Assembly: GCA_035610835.1 (NCBI GenBank)
Contig: CM069447.1
Span: forward strand, 41,984,648 to 42,048,647
Origin: Ophiura sarsii
Taxonomy: Eukaryota; Echinodermata; Ophiuroidea; Amphilepidida; Ophiuridae
Reading direction: 5' to 3'
Length of the DNA stretch: 64,000 bases
The stretch's first letter is position 1. The number at the start of each line of letters is the position of its first letter. A program made the translations under genes and the position numbers. The notes below the pieces were generated by a model, which was not told where the DNA came from, did no database searches, and was given only the letters and a program-made list of their open reading frames with translations. Of the stretch, positions 21,422-33,062 are shown piece by piece.

Positions 21422-21724
21422 CACAACCCTCCCTAAACCATTTCCTGTGGCTTCTTCATTAGCCCTCGGTCCCTTAGATTGTTTGGCATGCCAACCCCTG
21501 CAAAGCCCGTGGTTTTACACCCCCCCCCCCCCCCCCCTCCCTCGCCGCCGCGATTTATTTTTTTACTAGTAAACATTTGTATGGTCTCATTTGTATGGTA
21601 AAATCAGTTGACTTTTTTCTTTTTTTTGAAAAATCATTTTATTCAGTGAGTTTTGCTTTATTCCGTATTAAAACGAAATAAATACATTTTACAAATTTTG
21701 CCCCCTCCGCACACACTTACCAAA

Positions 21725-22335
21725 TAATAGACTAATAGCTGTTTAAGTTACCCAGATGTGTGTTTGATTTCAAAACAAGTTGATGGAAAACCTTGTATAT
21801 AATTATGATAATCAGATGATGATGTGTACATGTAGGCCTACCAATACTGTGTTTAAACATGATGTCATCATGAACTGAACATTTCAGTAGTTTTATGTGA
21901 TGATACATCACATCTTATAATTGAGATTTTAAGTTTACTGGTCTGACATAGAAGTGTTGACAAAATATTGAATTATCTTGCTATGCTTTGAATGTTAACT
22001 TGTGTAATTTTGGTGAAGGGATACCGTATATGATGGATATAAAAATAATCGACAAATAGCTACAATGTATACACGATTAAAGTTATGTGCGTGTGATTTC
22101 AAAAACAAGTTGATATATTTAACTATATACAATGTATGTATGATAACCAGACTATGTTTTGTAAGATGATGTGTACCTATGTAGCCTATATACCAGGTTA
22201 ACTATACGGTAGTATTGACAAATTATCTTGATATGCTTTGAATGTAAATGTAATTTTTGGTGAAAGGATGTATATAAAAATAATAGACAAAGGCTATACA
22301 GGATAAAGTTACCCAGATATGATTTCAAACACAAA
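21725..22335 (+). repeat. Degenerate tandem duplication, about 250-300 bp unit
   Basis: Three diverged direct copies share the order AAAGTTACCCAGAT, GATTTCAAAACAAGTTGAT, TGATGTGTAC..GTAG, TATCTTG.TATGCTTTGAATGT, TTTTGGTGAA: about 21740-22020, 22020-22270 and a partial 22270-22335. A related piece is at 23640-23720. Non-coding. Confidence 0.55.
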
Positions 22336-22392
22336 ACCAATTTAAAACTATTGGCCCTTTCAAATCTTTGGTATACATGTATATATGTATAA

Positions 22393-23453
22393 GGTCACGC
22401 GTTATGAACTCGCCTCCCAATAGGGTGGTGCCGTTACATTTTTTAGTTTCATGCTGTCATTTTCCTCAAATATTTTTAAAACCACAAAAGCTATCTCAAA
22501 AAATTTGGTATCATTTTAAAGCCCTAATAACAAGCTATCTGCCTGCAAAATGGCATTGGTATAGCTAATACAGAATGGGAGATACAGCTGTTTGATGTTT
22601 GGGGACCAGGGGTGGTGCTGGAAGGGGTGTGTCTGGAAGGGGTGCCGCCTGTACAAACTCAATGGGGATAATCCCATGTGTTGTTCTTTTTACAATAACT
22701 AGTCATCTCCTAATGTTACAAACACCATTCTGGTCCCATTTTAAAGGATAATTAGTAGTCTTTAAGTATGTGGTTCAACAGACTTGTCAACTATTTGTAA
22801 CAACTAATTAAGTATGGATAAGACCATGAACATCAGCTTTCTTCCTATTCGCTACACAGTAAACATGAATAATCAGCCTCAATTTACCGGATTTATAAAA
22901 ATGACTATAACAGAAAAAGTTTTCAAGCTACATGTATGATAGCAAAAGTATACATTTTTGGAAAGCTTTTAACTAGAGGAATTCAGAAATGCAGTTTATA
23001 TCAGGGAAGGGTTCATCCTTAAACAAATATTTTTAAAAATTCTAAAAATATATAAAATAAAAATTGGAGATATTCACTAGCCGGTATAATTACCATACCG
23101 ACGTAGTAACTTTGACAATTATATATCATCTAATGGGTAATTTCATGAGGAATTCAAATATGTATAGTAAAATAATGATAGGGGTAGGTATAAAAAAGAT
23201 ATGGATCTCGAATTAAAAATTAAAAACTCTGATATTTTTCCGAACATTTCCGATCATACCATTTTAGTTCATTGTCGTACTATAATTCCAATGGCATATT
23301 TGGTTTCCTCATGCAATTTCCCTTCAGAAAATGTATACTTTTACTACCTCAGGGGGGTATACAAGCAAATATAAATGTGTAAAGTTAAAATCATGTCGTG
23401 AAAGCCAAAATCCGTGTGTAACGCGAAAGGAGGCGAGCTTATAACACATGACC
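22393..23453. mobile_element. 1.06-kb TIR element with CTCGCCTCC ends
   Basis: The left end GGTCACGCGTTATGAACTCG and the right end ..GAGCTTATAACACATGACC are inverted repeats of about 25 bp, both with CTCGCCTCC inside. ATAA stands immediately outside each end (22389-22392, 23454-23457). No ORF of note. Superfamily not assigned. Confidence 0.65.
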
Positions 23454-23744
23454 ATAACAGAGTTTGGCAACTCCTTTTGATAGGTTCCAATCTTACCAGA
23501 TTAGGCCCATTCAATTGCTTGGACATCCATTGTGAAATAAGAATGGCAGGTCGCTATGGTGACATAAGATCTGATTGACAGTCCTTTTATTATCGAAAAC
23601 GGAATATATTACAAAATCATTTGTTATAAATGAGGCAACTTGCCAAGGATTTGATATGTATATTATAACCAGAGACTTATATCATGTTTTGTAAGGTGAT
23701 GTGTACCTACTGTACCAGGGTACCTAATTTATAATGTTTTGTAT

Positions 23745-24110
23745 GTATAGATGAGGTGACCGTTGTTTACATCAGTAGTGTTTACAAATTGATTAGCGCC
23801 TGGTCTAAAGACATGCTAGAGGTACTAGTCCATGACTACTGCATACATCATGTACATCGTACTATATGAAAGCAAAACACACATCACTGAGCGCCAATTT
23901 TAAAAGCACATGCCCTTATAGTGCGCACGCCGCACCGCCGGGCAACCCGAGATTTAGTAACTGGTCTATCATTGTGCTTAGGGATGCACACCATGACTAC
24001 TGCACTATTACACCGTAAGCATGGTAAGTAATGATCAATCAAGTGTGTGAATTAAAGCACATTCCCTGTAGGTGCGCACGCAAACCGCCGGGCACTACGT
24101 CACCGGTCAC
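23745..24110 (-). repeat. Dispersed repeat, copy 1 (inverse of 48095-48440)
   Basis: On the minus strand this reads GTGCCCGGCGGTTTGCGTGC, then AGGGAATGTGCTTTAATT, a second GCCCGGCGGT.GCGTGCGCAC block and AGACCAGGCGCTAAT, exactly in the order of 48095-48440. The two internal GCCCGGCGGTTTGCGTGCGC blocks suggest a dimeric unit. Not coding. It may be a non-autonomous element whose ends I could not define. Confidence 0.6.
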
Positions 24111-24945
24111 ACCATCTATAGGCCCAGGGGATTGTCTCTCTTAATCTGCCCATTGTTGAGCAGATAAAATCAACCACGTCTTAGATCGTCTGGTTTGCTA
24201 CGACCATGATAGTGCGCCCCCTACAAAACCTTCACCCGTGAATTTGGTTTTAGTAGACGAAATTTTGTCGGAGGAGTGACCTCTCCCATTTTTTTAAATA
24301 TAAGCTACCTGATAGGCCCTACTCATGAACTGAAGATTTCAGATATATCCAATGGCTGCCTTGTGTAGTTTGCTATGAATATTGTCATTTTGTTATGATG
24401 TACCTTTCAGTGTATTATTAATTGAGACATAATATGATGAAGTCATGACAGCTTGTAGAATTCAGGCCCTTGATGTACAATTAAAATGTTTGGCAGTAGG
24501 CCTAATGCCAGCTATCTCTACAGTGTATTGATTGCATCTGCAATTGTGAAATGTGGTAAAATAATATGAATGTTAATATATCTATAGAGTCTCTGAGGGT
24601 CTACAAATGCATGGTTTCTTATTGAAACATAGTGATGTAAGGACTTTTATGCACATAAACAATTTGATTAAAGACATTTTGTATATTTCCATCTGTTTAC
24701 TTGTAGTATATCATCGCAAAGGTTGGAGCATATGTAAGAGTAGCATTAACAATTATATAAATATCAATTATTTCAACATACCGGTATAACAATTATATCA
24801 AGGAGTTATTATATTAACAACTCCTTGATTATATATATAAATTATTTCAACATATAACACACATATATATCAATTATTTTAACATATGCATTGGCATTTA
24901 TAAGACAGGAATACCTTGTAAATTAAACATATTCCTTATATTCCC
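24111..24945. other. No gene seen; one small hairpin
   Basis: AT-rich spacer near the axis of the palindrome. A short hairpin ATCAAGGAGTT...AACTCCTTGAT lies at 24797-24829. Nothing else supported. Confidence 0.4.
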
Positions 24946-24949
24946 ATGT

Positions 24950-25345
24950 AAATTAAGAAAGCACAAGTTCCCAAATGTTCACACTATTACATACAGAACA
25001 ATAGGCCTTTCATACTACTTCCCTTCTCCCAGGGATTTAATGTAAACACAAGTGGCCGTCCCAGTCTTTATTAATTAACACACAATTAACGATAGCTTAT
25101 TCCTTCTGTTTTGCTAGAAGTGGTAATCAATATGTGTGAATGCTGGGATGGTTACTTGTATTGACAATTCCCTTGTCCCAAAAAGTTCAGTATATAAGAA
25201 CGTGTCCATCTTGGAGCGTGTGCTTCTTCTTTTCGTCTTTGATGGAAGTTGGAACTACCAAATCGTCTTCTTGGTTGAATAAAATACACTCATATTGCCA
25301 GTTATAACTTCTTCTCTCTGAGTATTATATACTTTGCAGTCTCAA
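24950..25345 (+). promoter_or_regulatory. Possible solo LTR: TATA box and polyadenylation signal
   Basis: AGTATATAAGAACG (25189-25202) is a good TATA box, followed about 85 bp later by GAATAAAATACA (25277-25288) with a signal hexamer. The short distance from promoter to polyadenylation signal is typical of an LTR R region. I could not define TG...CA ends or a target duplication, and there is no internal retroelement sequence nearby. It could instead be a small unrelated promoter. Confidence 0.3.
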
Positions 25346-25443
25346 CTTTACCCAATATGCATATGAAAAGGGTCTACTCGAAACCACCTTTTATACATAC
25401 AGGCTTTTTATATAGATGTATTTGGTAACAAAATATTATCTGG

Positions 25444-25560
25444 TAGTCAAGGGGGTGGTGAGGTGAACCGAAAGTTGTCTGAGGTGGGGGGAAGTGGTAG
25501 GGTATGGTTAGGGTAGGCCGGTAGGGGCATGCCCTCTCATCCCACCCATCCCCCTGACTA
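25444..25560. mobile_element. Tiny G-rich TIR element
   Basis: The ends TAGTCAAGGGGGTGG and CCATCCCCCTGACTA are inverted. The interior is G-rich (GGTGAGG, GGTGGGGGGAAG, GGGTAGGCCGG). Possibly a MITE fragment of the poly-G/poly-C type that recurs in this window. Confidence 0.4.
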
Positions 25561-26470
25561 ATACCAGCCCACCCCTGATTGGCCTATAACTTGCCAACAT
25601 ATTAACAAAGGTCATTATGTCATCTGGGATCTAATGCTAAAAGTAAAAGTTACGTGTTCGTCCTCAAACTCTGTGACAGGAACATTTGTGTTACAACCCA
25701 AAATACATAGGGCGAGACGTTGTGGTTTAAAGGCATAATGTTCGATTTGCCAAAACGAGCGCCACCAACACCAACTTCCTCGAATGGCAGATTTTTACAT
25801 GATTGTATACATAAAATAATAAACACACCGTGCATGCCGTGAAAAAATGAGTCTAAGATGCTTTAGGTTTGACAAAATCTTAAATTGTGTATGTTTTGAT
25901 TTGACGTACGTGATGAAAATCATAGTACATATAATTTGTCTATGGAATATGCACTCAGCTGTGCTTGTGCATGTACCTGATGTTACAAAATTTAAGATTT
26001 TTTCAAAACTACGGAACCTAGGACTCTAATTTTTGTCAGCGTGTGCTTATTATGTTATGCGCATTACAATTAAGGGGAAATCTGGATTTTGATAATGGCA
26101 CTATCTGACTATATAGGGCTTTGATTAACTTTACCCCACTCTATCTCCACCTATGAAGCTTCACCTTGGTATTTCAAATCCTTTTGATGGGAGTACTATG
26201 TTATTTTGGAAGCCTATAGACATGATAGAGTACTGCATACATAATAATGGGTCGGCAGTTAACAAATCCAAAACCCGGTGGGGTTGGTTCTCAGTACAAT
26301 TGCCTATATACACATCGGTATAAATGTTACCTTTTTTTACACTAAAAAAGAATTGTACCAAAGTTCGGACAAAATTATATAGTATTATTTGCATCATTAA
26401 GTTCCCCAATTTCTATGGCTCGGTTGGGCCTAAGCTTAGACTATCTTGATCTCCAAGGTCATTTGCTATC
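25561..26470. other. No gene seen
   Basis: AT-rich spacer DNA. The short open frames here carry no recognisable protein features. Confidence 0.4.
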
Positions 26471-26475
26471 TACTC

Positions 26476-26862
26476 AGTAGCGTAGCCAGATGGGGGCAAG
26501 GGGGTGTGAAGGGAAAGAAAGGGAAAGAAAGGGAAAGAAAGGGACTAGAGGAAGGTAAGGAAAGGGAAAGAAGGAAAGGGAAAGGGAAGGAAAAAGGCAA
26601 AGGAAACGGACAGAAAGGAGAAAGGAAGACATGCAAATTAGTTGGAAATTGCAGTTTTTCACGCCGGTATGGGGACGCAACGCCTCAATCCCCCCCCCCC
26701 CCCCCCCCCCCCCCACCCACACCTGTCAGTCTTACTCGACGGCGCTCAAAAAGTTACATGAAAAAGCTGGCTACGCCACCGGGTCGAACTGGTGCTCACC
26801 AGGAAAAAAATACCCTTTGCCCCCCCCCCCCCCCCCCGACAAGTGACCCTGGCTACGCTACT
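26476..26862. mobile_element. TIR element AGTAGCGTAGCCAG with purine and poly-C tracts
   Basis: Ends AGTAGCGTAGCCAG and CTGGCTACGCTACT. The inside has a GGGAAAGAAA repeat (26510-26580), a poly-C run (26692-26715) and a second poly-C (26821-26837). A similar end (GTGGCGTAGCCAG) stands at 55325. The low-complexity interior gives spurious long frames on both strands. Confidence 0.55.
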
Positions 26863-26899
26863 TTATCTACTAAAGATACTTTGGTGCTTATGCTGAAAA

Positions 26900-27277
26900 C
26901 ATACTAAGGTCGCTTTGCGATTAAATCGCTCCTATGACGAGTTTTACGTCATATAAAAATCCCCGATACATCGATTAAGAGATCGCTTGACTGGAAACGA
27001 CCAGTCGCTACCAGTTGACTTCAGTTCAACTCGAAAGATCGGTCGCTTATGACGTAATGAACACCATACTTTTTTAACCAATGGGGGGAGGTTATTTTGC
27101 TTCGAAATTAGCATAACCAATCAGCAGCAATTACCAGGTTTGTTGTCGTCTGCGTGTTCGGGAAATACCTGCGACTACCGGCGATTTAGTAGCTCGATGC
27201 GTTTTTTGGTCGCACCGAGATACTTTTGAGCTAGCGAGTACTATGCGACCTGTTGCGACCAGCGACCGGCTAGTATG
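26900..27277. mobile_element. 378-bp TIR element with CATACTAAGGTCGCT ends
   Basis: The left end CATACTAAGGTCGCTTTGCG and the right end CGACCAGCGACCGGCTAGTATG are inverted. The interior repeats GACCAGTCGC/GCGACTG words and TGACGTAATGA. Non-coding MITE form. Confidence 0.55.
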
Positions 27278-27988
27278 ATTCGAGCATTACAGCGATAAAA
27301 AAGTATTAGTAAGGACGGTCATTCATCTGAAGAATTTTTTTATGCAGCATAAAAAACTCTGAAACAGGCTAACAGCACCATCGATGAAGACTGTATAATA
27401 AAGGACTCGCGTACCTACATGTAGCTCAGCCCTATCAAACAACTTGAACATCATTCAACCAAGCACACCTTCCCCGCAAACGGACAAATGGTAAACGGGC
27501 GAGTTTGTGGCAGGCGACTAGCGGTTTCGGAGAGGTGACTTTGCGAGAGTAGGCGAGTTAAGCATTGGTCAAGTTGAAAATACACACGTCAGGTCGTCAG
27601 TCGTCACCAATGTTTACATTTTGGATAGGGGCCGGCTGTGCTGTGATCGTTGCGACACACACCCTAAAAGATTTTATGGAATTGGAATCCAGCTTTAAAA
27701 AAAAGGGTGACCATTTGTACATTGTCTCGAGCAGGGCATATCGTTAATAGTGGGGTACAATTGCCACCGATGGCTCGTTTGCTCCGTTAATGAAAAGGTA
27801 AGAATAATTTAAAGAATCTCATCTCTTTCTCAGTAACAATTGAATTGAGAAGAGCAAAATTCGGCAGCTAGGTAAAGTCCATGGTCTAGTCATGGACTTA
27901 TCAGGTCCATGGTCTAGTATACCAGGTAAGGTATGGTAGTACTCTCTGCCTTTTGTTTTAAGTATGGTACTATTACTATATATTGTCA
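27278..27988. other. No gene seen
   Basis: Spacer DNA. A GGTCCATGGTCTAGT word is repeated at 27877-27892 and 27903-27918. Nothing else supported. Confidence 0.4.
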
Positions 27989-27989
27989 A

Positions 27990-28530
27990 AAATGGAGGCT
28001 ATCTAATCTTGCTAGACGTCCCGTGCGGAATAAAGTTTTAAACTATTCTACTACAAGTACAACACATTTTTAATATTGCTTGATTATTGATATCTTTTAT
28101 TATTTTAGAGTATTCTCACGTCACATCAGTCAGACTCACTCACGCAGTTACTTTTTACGGGACGTCTAGCAAGACATTGACTAAATGGACTCAACTTTTT
28201 GTAAAGCCATGAACAATACTCCACAACGCTCGACCGCTGACCGGTAGCGTTGTGACCGCTAAGGAATGAAGCTCATCACAAAATGTACCAACTCAACAAA
28301 TGGAGGCTATATCTTGCTAAACGTCCCATGGAAACAAACAAACAATTGCTTGATATTTTTATTTTAGAGTATTCTCACATCATCCATCCAGACTCACTCA
28401 CTCAGTTTACTTTTTACAGGACGTCTAGCAATGACATTGACTAAATGGACTCCACTTTTTGTAAAGCTGTGAACAAATACTCCACAAAGCTCGACTGCTC
28501 TGACCGGTAGCGTTGTCACCACTAAGGTGC
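27990..28530 (+). repeat. Two tandem GACGTCCCG units, right arm
   Basis: Two direct copies of about 240-300 bp (27990-28295 and 28300-28530) share ATGGAGGCTAT..CTTGCTA, AGAGTATTCTCAC, CAGACTCACTCAC, TTTTTACGGGACGTCTAGCA and CTGACCGGTAGCGTTGT. The left arm has one copy (20571-20920). Each unit contains an internal inverted pair, GCTAGACGTCCCGT and ACGGGACGTCTAGC. Confidence 0.65.
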
Positions 28531-29162
28531 ATGAAAGTCGATATTGAGTTTCCCGTTACACGCCCGCATCACTTTTTTCACCAGGGTCAAAATTTCAAGA
28601 TTTCCCCAAATAATCATTACTTATTTTTAATTTAAACACAAAATTGTTGTTGCCAGTTTTATCAATTTGAACACATTTTTCACTTTCTTGAAATATAAAT
28701 TTTGAGAACTAGGCTCATAATCAAGGTTTTTTTTAATCGTAAACCTACCTTCCGTGAACATTATTTTGATGCATTTATTCGTTTCTGCAAAAATAAATCT
28801 CGGTTTCCCCCGACTCGCTGGCTACCAGTTTTTAACTGGGGGGATCGTAAATGCTTGAAAAAACTCACTCAATAAATGGTACCACCATTTCATTGTGCAG
28901 CTGAAAAAATGTGTTTGTTCTGATCATTTTGAGTTGGATCATTTAACTAGAGAACTTTATTGTAAATCATACACCCATGTGCATATGCACCTTAAAAACA
29001 TGTTTTTATATTATTTAAATGAGCACCGTATAAATATGGTTTGATCAAACATGCATTTACATGTCAATAATGAAATCTGATCGAATAATGAATAATGAAA
29101 AAGTCGCCTCATCACTTTGAAAACAAAAAGTAACGGGAAACTAGCAATTGACTTTCATGAGC
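28526..29162. mobile_element. TIR element with CATGAAAGTC...GTTTCCCGTTAC ends
   Basis: The left end TGCATGAAAGTCGATATTGA and the right end ..CAATTGACTTTCATGAGC are inverted and continue with GTTTCCCGTTAC inside. CTAAGG flanks both sides. The preceding tandem unit keeps the uninterrupted CGCTAAGGAATGAAGCTCAT, which serves as an internal empty-site control. Non-coding, about 635 bp. Confidence 0.65.
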
Positions 29163-29590
29163 CTAAGGAAGCTCATCACAAAATGTACAAACTCAGCTCT
29201 CTGCGGCTATCTTTCGTCAATACTCGACCAAACGCTTTCACATGATTGATTTTTGAAGAGCAGACAACAAAACCATGAATATCCTTCCAAAATGCATTTC
29301 TATTTCTAGCACATAACAGATATCAATTTTATGAAAAACTTGCTTAGGCATACTATTTAAACTTACAATGTCATTCCAACAGCAAAAATAGCTTACATTG
29401 TAATTGCCTATTTACACCAATAACACACTTCCAGATGGTCCATGAACAGCGGCAATGTTATCAAGTTGACTTGATAACCTCAACATTGACCCCAACATCT
29501 CCTACCCTTGAAGTGTAGACTGATAGAATTATAGGATAACGCTTTCCTGATCGTGCATTTGCTTACATGTACTTGTGTTTATTGAGCACT
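29163..29590. other. No gene seen
   Basis: Right-arm DNA that is only partly matched in the left arm. No supported feature. Confidence 0.4.
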
Positions 29591-30690
29591 TGTGCATGTG
29601 TGAGAGTATGAAGCGTTAGAGCGCTGTGGAGTATGTTCACAGACCTTAACAATTGAAGTGTCCTTAGATTGTGAGTCACAATTTGTGACATTGATGTACA
29701 TGTACGTACATGGTAGTCAAATGTCAGAGTAGCTCGGGCAACAGTGTCCTTTATCCTTGTGGCTCGCTTACCCGTCATCAGCCACAGCGGTTCTCCAATG
29801 ATCGAAGCTTATAAATGTACCCCAGAGACCTAGTATTTCATCCAGCTTATGGTATAATAAGATTATAAGAACCAGTGACATTCTAGATCAGGCCTCCTCA
29901 ACATTTCACAGAATGAAAATCAATACCTAGTGGCCTAGTTCCACACTGTTTCAGAACATGCAAGGACCTTAAACCTCAAGGAATCGTATGACAAATTAAG
30001 ATTTCCAAGTATTAGATTATATCATGCCCAACAAAACTGCACTTTCATTCTTTAATTTTCTAATAAGAAAATTATTGTGAAGTTGACAAAGAAATAAGAT
30101 AAACATCAGCAACTTAACTTGTTTTAGCTTTTGTCTGTGTCTAGACAATGTGTTAAGCGCAAAGATGGTTCTGTAATCTGAGTCTAGACATGGTAAAACA
30201 ATGAGTGCACACAAACAAAACTATTGTTGTTGTAAATACACATTATACAATTTGCAATTGACAGTCTATATTAGTGTTGACGCAGATTTAGGTTATCCCA
30301 CTATCCTTAACGAAGCGTGTGAAAAACTTTGATTTTAATGTCAAAATTGCTTGAAATGAGCTTAATTTGGTGTGAAATTAAACATTTCAGACCAATTTTA
30401 AGCTAATTTGAGGTAATTTTGACATTAGAAGTCCATACTATCAATTATCTTGGGGACAAAATCTTGTGGGAGCTGACTATGAGAGAGGGGTCGTGACTGG
30501 GAGGGGGGGGGGGGCATGAGTGAAATGGGTTAATCACATTTTTGTGGGTTTGTCCCAAAACAGCATTATTTGTTCAGATGTTTTCTTGATTTTTTACGGT
30601 CATTTTAATGGGGAAAAAAAGAAGACGAACCAACCTGAGAGGTCTGTTTTTTAACACACAGGTTGTTTGTGTGTCGTTCTAGAGTGCAAT
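29591..30690. other. Arm-matched non-coding DNA
   Basis: 29600-30300 mirrors 16860-17345 (for example GAACATACTCCACAACGCTGT at 17244 against its complement near 29620). 30310-30470 is AT-rich with an internal inverted TTTTAATGTCAAAATT/AATTTTGACATTA pair. 30480-30690 mirrors 15121-15310. Confidence 0.5.
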
Positions 30691-30905
30691 TAATTCACAT
30701 TTGGTGGCAGCAGTGGGATGACAATGCTGATACAAAATATATATGTTGTGTAATAAATTCACAACTGGTGGCAACAGTGGGATAACACTGACTGCAATTC
30801 AAAAGTTGAAGTGTGGCAACATTTATTCACATGGTGGCAGCAGTGGGATGCCAATGCTGATACAAAAGATGACAGTGTGGCAATATTGATTCAGATTTGA
30901 TGGCA
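30690..30905 (+). repeat. GGTGGCAGCAGTGGGATG minisatellite, right arm block 1
   Basis: Units read ATTCACATTTGGTGGCAGCA, then GTGGGATGACAATGCTGATA, then CAAAA; about four degenerate copies in the opposite orientation to 14885-15120. Confidence 0.65.
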
Positions 30906-30954
30906 TAAGTGTGATTTCTTTTTGTATACACAAAGAGCAAATGTGAACAATATA

Positions 30955-31378
30955 CGTTATTCATAATTGGAGCATTTACGTCAAAAGAGGGACGTGCTAT
31001 CCAACTGAGCATGCTCAGAGCAATTAATGCTCCAAAAATAAAAAAAAGACCAGCGATGTAGCCAAGACGAGAGTTATGTAGTTTTTCAATGTGGTGAACT
31101 TTGCACTAATTATAATCTTAATACTTCTGATAGATTCAATATTTGACCTTATTACATTCGTGAAATAAACTTAAACGTATAAACTATCTATTCCACTAGT
31201 TTGAAATGAAATGTTTGATGGTAACCGACACTATCTAGGAAAATGTAGAAGTTCACAGTTCATTACATTGCAGTAAAAGTACGAGGTTGTAATGTTTATC
31301 GGCGCACTAATTGCTCTGAGCATGCTCAGTTAGAATTCACACCTTCTGTTGACGTAAATGCGCCAATTATGAATAACG
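30955..31378. mobile_element. TIR element with CGTTATTCATAATTGG ends, copy 1
   Basis: The left end CGTTATTCATAATTGGAGCA and the right end ..GCGCCAATTATGAATAACG are inverted. Both also carry GACGTAAATGC-type and CTGAGCATGCTCAG palindromic words (31005-31018 and 31317-31330). Copy 2 is at 33834-34180. Non-coding. It may have split the minisatellite block. Confidence 0.65.
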
Positions 31379-31594
31379 TCTATAGCCCAACATAAATGAT
31401 AACGAGGTTTAATGAACTGAGTGATTATAAATCACACGATTAACTCTCTACAAAGTGTGTGTATATTACAAGAAAACAAATGGGCAGGGTTAAAAATGCC
31501 AATGAAAGATAAAAGCCCAAACATATCTAGACAAAAAACTCAAGCATGAACTAATTCTACCTAATTCGGCCTATTGTCCACCTGTCAGGGTATG
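31379..31594. other. Arm-matched non-coding DNA
   Basis: The stretch 31405-31470 (GAGTGATTATAAATCACA, ACTCTCTACAAAG) mirrors 13610-13690. No gene. Confidence 0.4.
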
Positions 31595-31955
31595 GCCATA
31601 TCACCAGTATTGGGATGACAATGCTGATGTACCAAAGACTAAACGTTTGGCAATATTTATTCACATTTGGTGGCAGCCATGGGATAACAATACTGATATA
31701 AGCATTGCAAGACTTTTAATGAATTTACTTATTATTACCTTGTCCCACATATTGTGCTCTTAGCTACTGTGGCATTGTGTCTCATCATTTACTCATGCAT
31801 AGTAATTAGTTCACAATTAGTGGCAACAGTGTGATATCAATGCAGATACAATAGTTGTTAGCATCTAATCAATTCTCATTTGGTGGCAGCGGTGGGATGA
31901 CAATACTGATACAAAAGACATGATGTGTAATGAATTCACATTTGGTGGCAACAGT
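31595..31955 (+). repeat. GGTGGCAGCAGTGGGATG minisatellite, right arm block 2
   Basis: Five to six further degenerate units (near 31610, 31665, 31820, 31880 and 31940), some partial. Their spacing is irregular and an AT-rich insert lies between the second and third. Confidence 0.55.
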
Positions 31956-32430
31956 CAGTGGCGTGCGCAAGGGGGGGGGGGTAAGGGGGGGGCGCTACCC
32001 CCCCTCCCCCACCCCACTTTTGAAATCAGTCGGGGGAAACTACTGCCAGTCGGGGGCAGGGCCGTCGCTAGAGGGTGTGTGTATGTGTGGGGAGTGTAAC
32101 CCAAATAGTCGGCAATTTTGTACATGTAGTCAACAAATGTATGCAGCAGTCGGCTAAATAAAGGAAAATGCGATAGAGAAAACTGATGAAAACCCGGACG
32201 ATTGACCATTAGCTGTTGACGGTGCTGTTTTTGGACTGGGATTTTGGGAGTGTGCGATTTTTTATGACCGTGCAATTTTTTTGTTCACTCCTTTTCATCA
32301 GATTGTTCTATATTGAAGGGGCACCCAAACCCCAACATTGATGGTTTATATACTTATTTAAATGTTTAAGAAGGAGCTCTGGGATCTACCCTTTCTGTAC
32401 ATGTATTTGTGCCCTTCACCCTTGCTAAGC
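31956..32430. other. G/C-homopolymer-rich DNA, no gene
   Basis: Begins TCAGTGGCGTGCGCAAGG followed by poly-G and CCCCCC, resembling the homopolymer-bearing TIR elements elsewhere (26476, 59401). No complete TIR pair was found. Confidence 0.35.
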
Positions 32431-32435
32431 CACTG

Positions 32436-32612
32436 CCATGGCCTGAAAAAAATGTTTTTTTCCCGGCAAGCGATTCCAAATTTCCCTCCAAAATGGAATG
32501 CATTTCTTAATGAAAGAGTAACATTTCCCTCCAAATGCCAAAATTTCCCTCCAATTGCTCAAATTTCCCTGCAAGGAGCTTTCCGTATTGCCTACTTTTT
32601 CAGCCTGTGGGC
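32436..32612. mobile_element. 177-bp insertion with CCACTG duplication, right arm only
   Basis: CCACTG stands on both sides (32430-32435 and 32613-32618). The left arm has the empty site (minus strand CTAAGCCACTGCCTAGA, near 12740). The ends CCATGGCCTGAAAAA and TTTTTCAGCCTGTGGG are weak TIRs. The interior repeats AAATTTCCCTCCAA about five times. Confidence 0.65.
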
Positions 32613-32684
32613 CCACTGCTAGAGTTGGTCATTTGTTTTGTTTTGTTTTGTTCTAAGCTATGTGATTATTTGTTTTGATTTCAG

Positions 32685-32835
32685 TAGTAACAGTTGCTGC
32701 CATTGGCCATGGAGGCGAGTAACAATTACTCACACTTGGCTGAGATTTCTGATGAGAGGTACAAGTTGGAACAGCTGGAACAGCCTCCTAGCGAAGAGAA
32801 GCAGAGGAAAAAACAACGCAAGAAAAATGAAAAAG
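32685..32835 (+). CDS. First coding exon of right gene (MEASNNYSHL...)
   Basis: Acceptor TTTTGATTTCAG at 32684, ATG at 32709 in the context GGCCATGG, 42 codons plus one base, donor GAAAAAG|GTAGGT at 32836. The peptide is acidic and glutamine-rich in the middle and basic at the end (KQRKKQRKKNEK in essence), which may be a nuclear localisation signal. Phase 1 fits two downstream exons equally: 35261-35640 (FLYWCH-like, own stop) and 37508-46899 (giant exon). It also fits a decoy at 34515-34588. This makes it the candidate shared N-terminus of alternative products. The 5' untranslated exon upstream was not found. Confidence 0.8.
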
Positions 32836-33062
32836 GTAGGTTTTATTTGGAATTTTAATTTGAATAATGGGTTTTATTTAGTTTCTATCCAACTTGGCAC
32901 CAGTTAAAAAAGTCCACAGATAAAGAGCCTGGCCCTCCACTTACAACATCCTGTTAATGCCACTGTACAGTGGGACTATACAGTGTACATTTATAAATGG
33001 AATAGTATAGTGGTGTCTAGCTTTACCTAATTGATGCACCACTAGTAGTAGAGGGTTGCTAA

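Noticed and set aside
21065..21462. Open frames crossing the N run and the pyrimidine tract
   Set aside because: They depend on translating N and low-complexity sequence.
24950..25345. Complete LTR retrotransposon
   Set aside because: Only a TATA box and polyadenylation signal are visible; no paired LTR, primer-binding site or gag-pol sequence. Kept only as a possible solo LTR.
26446..26907. 153-codon frame rich in KGKERE and poly-Pro
   Set aside because: It translates GGGAAAGAAA and poly-C tracts inside a TIR element; no conserved feature.
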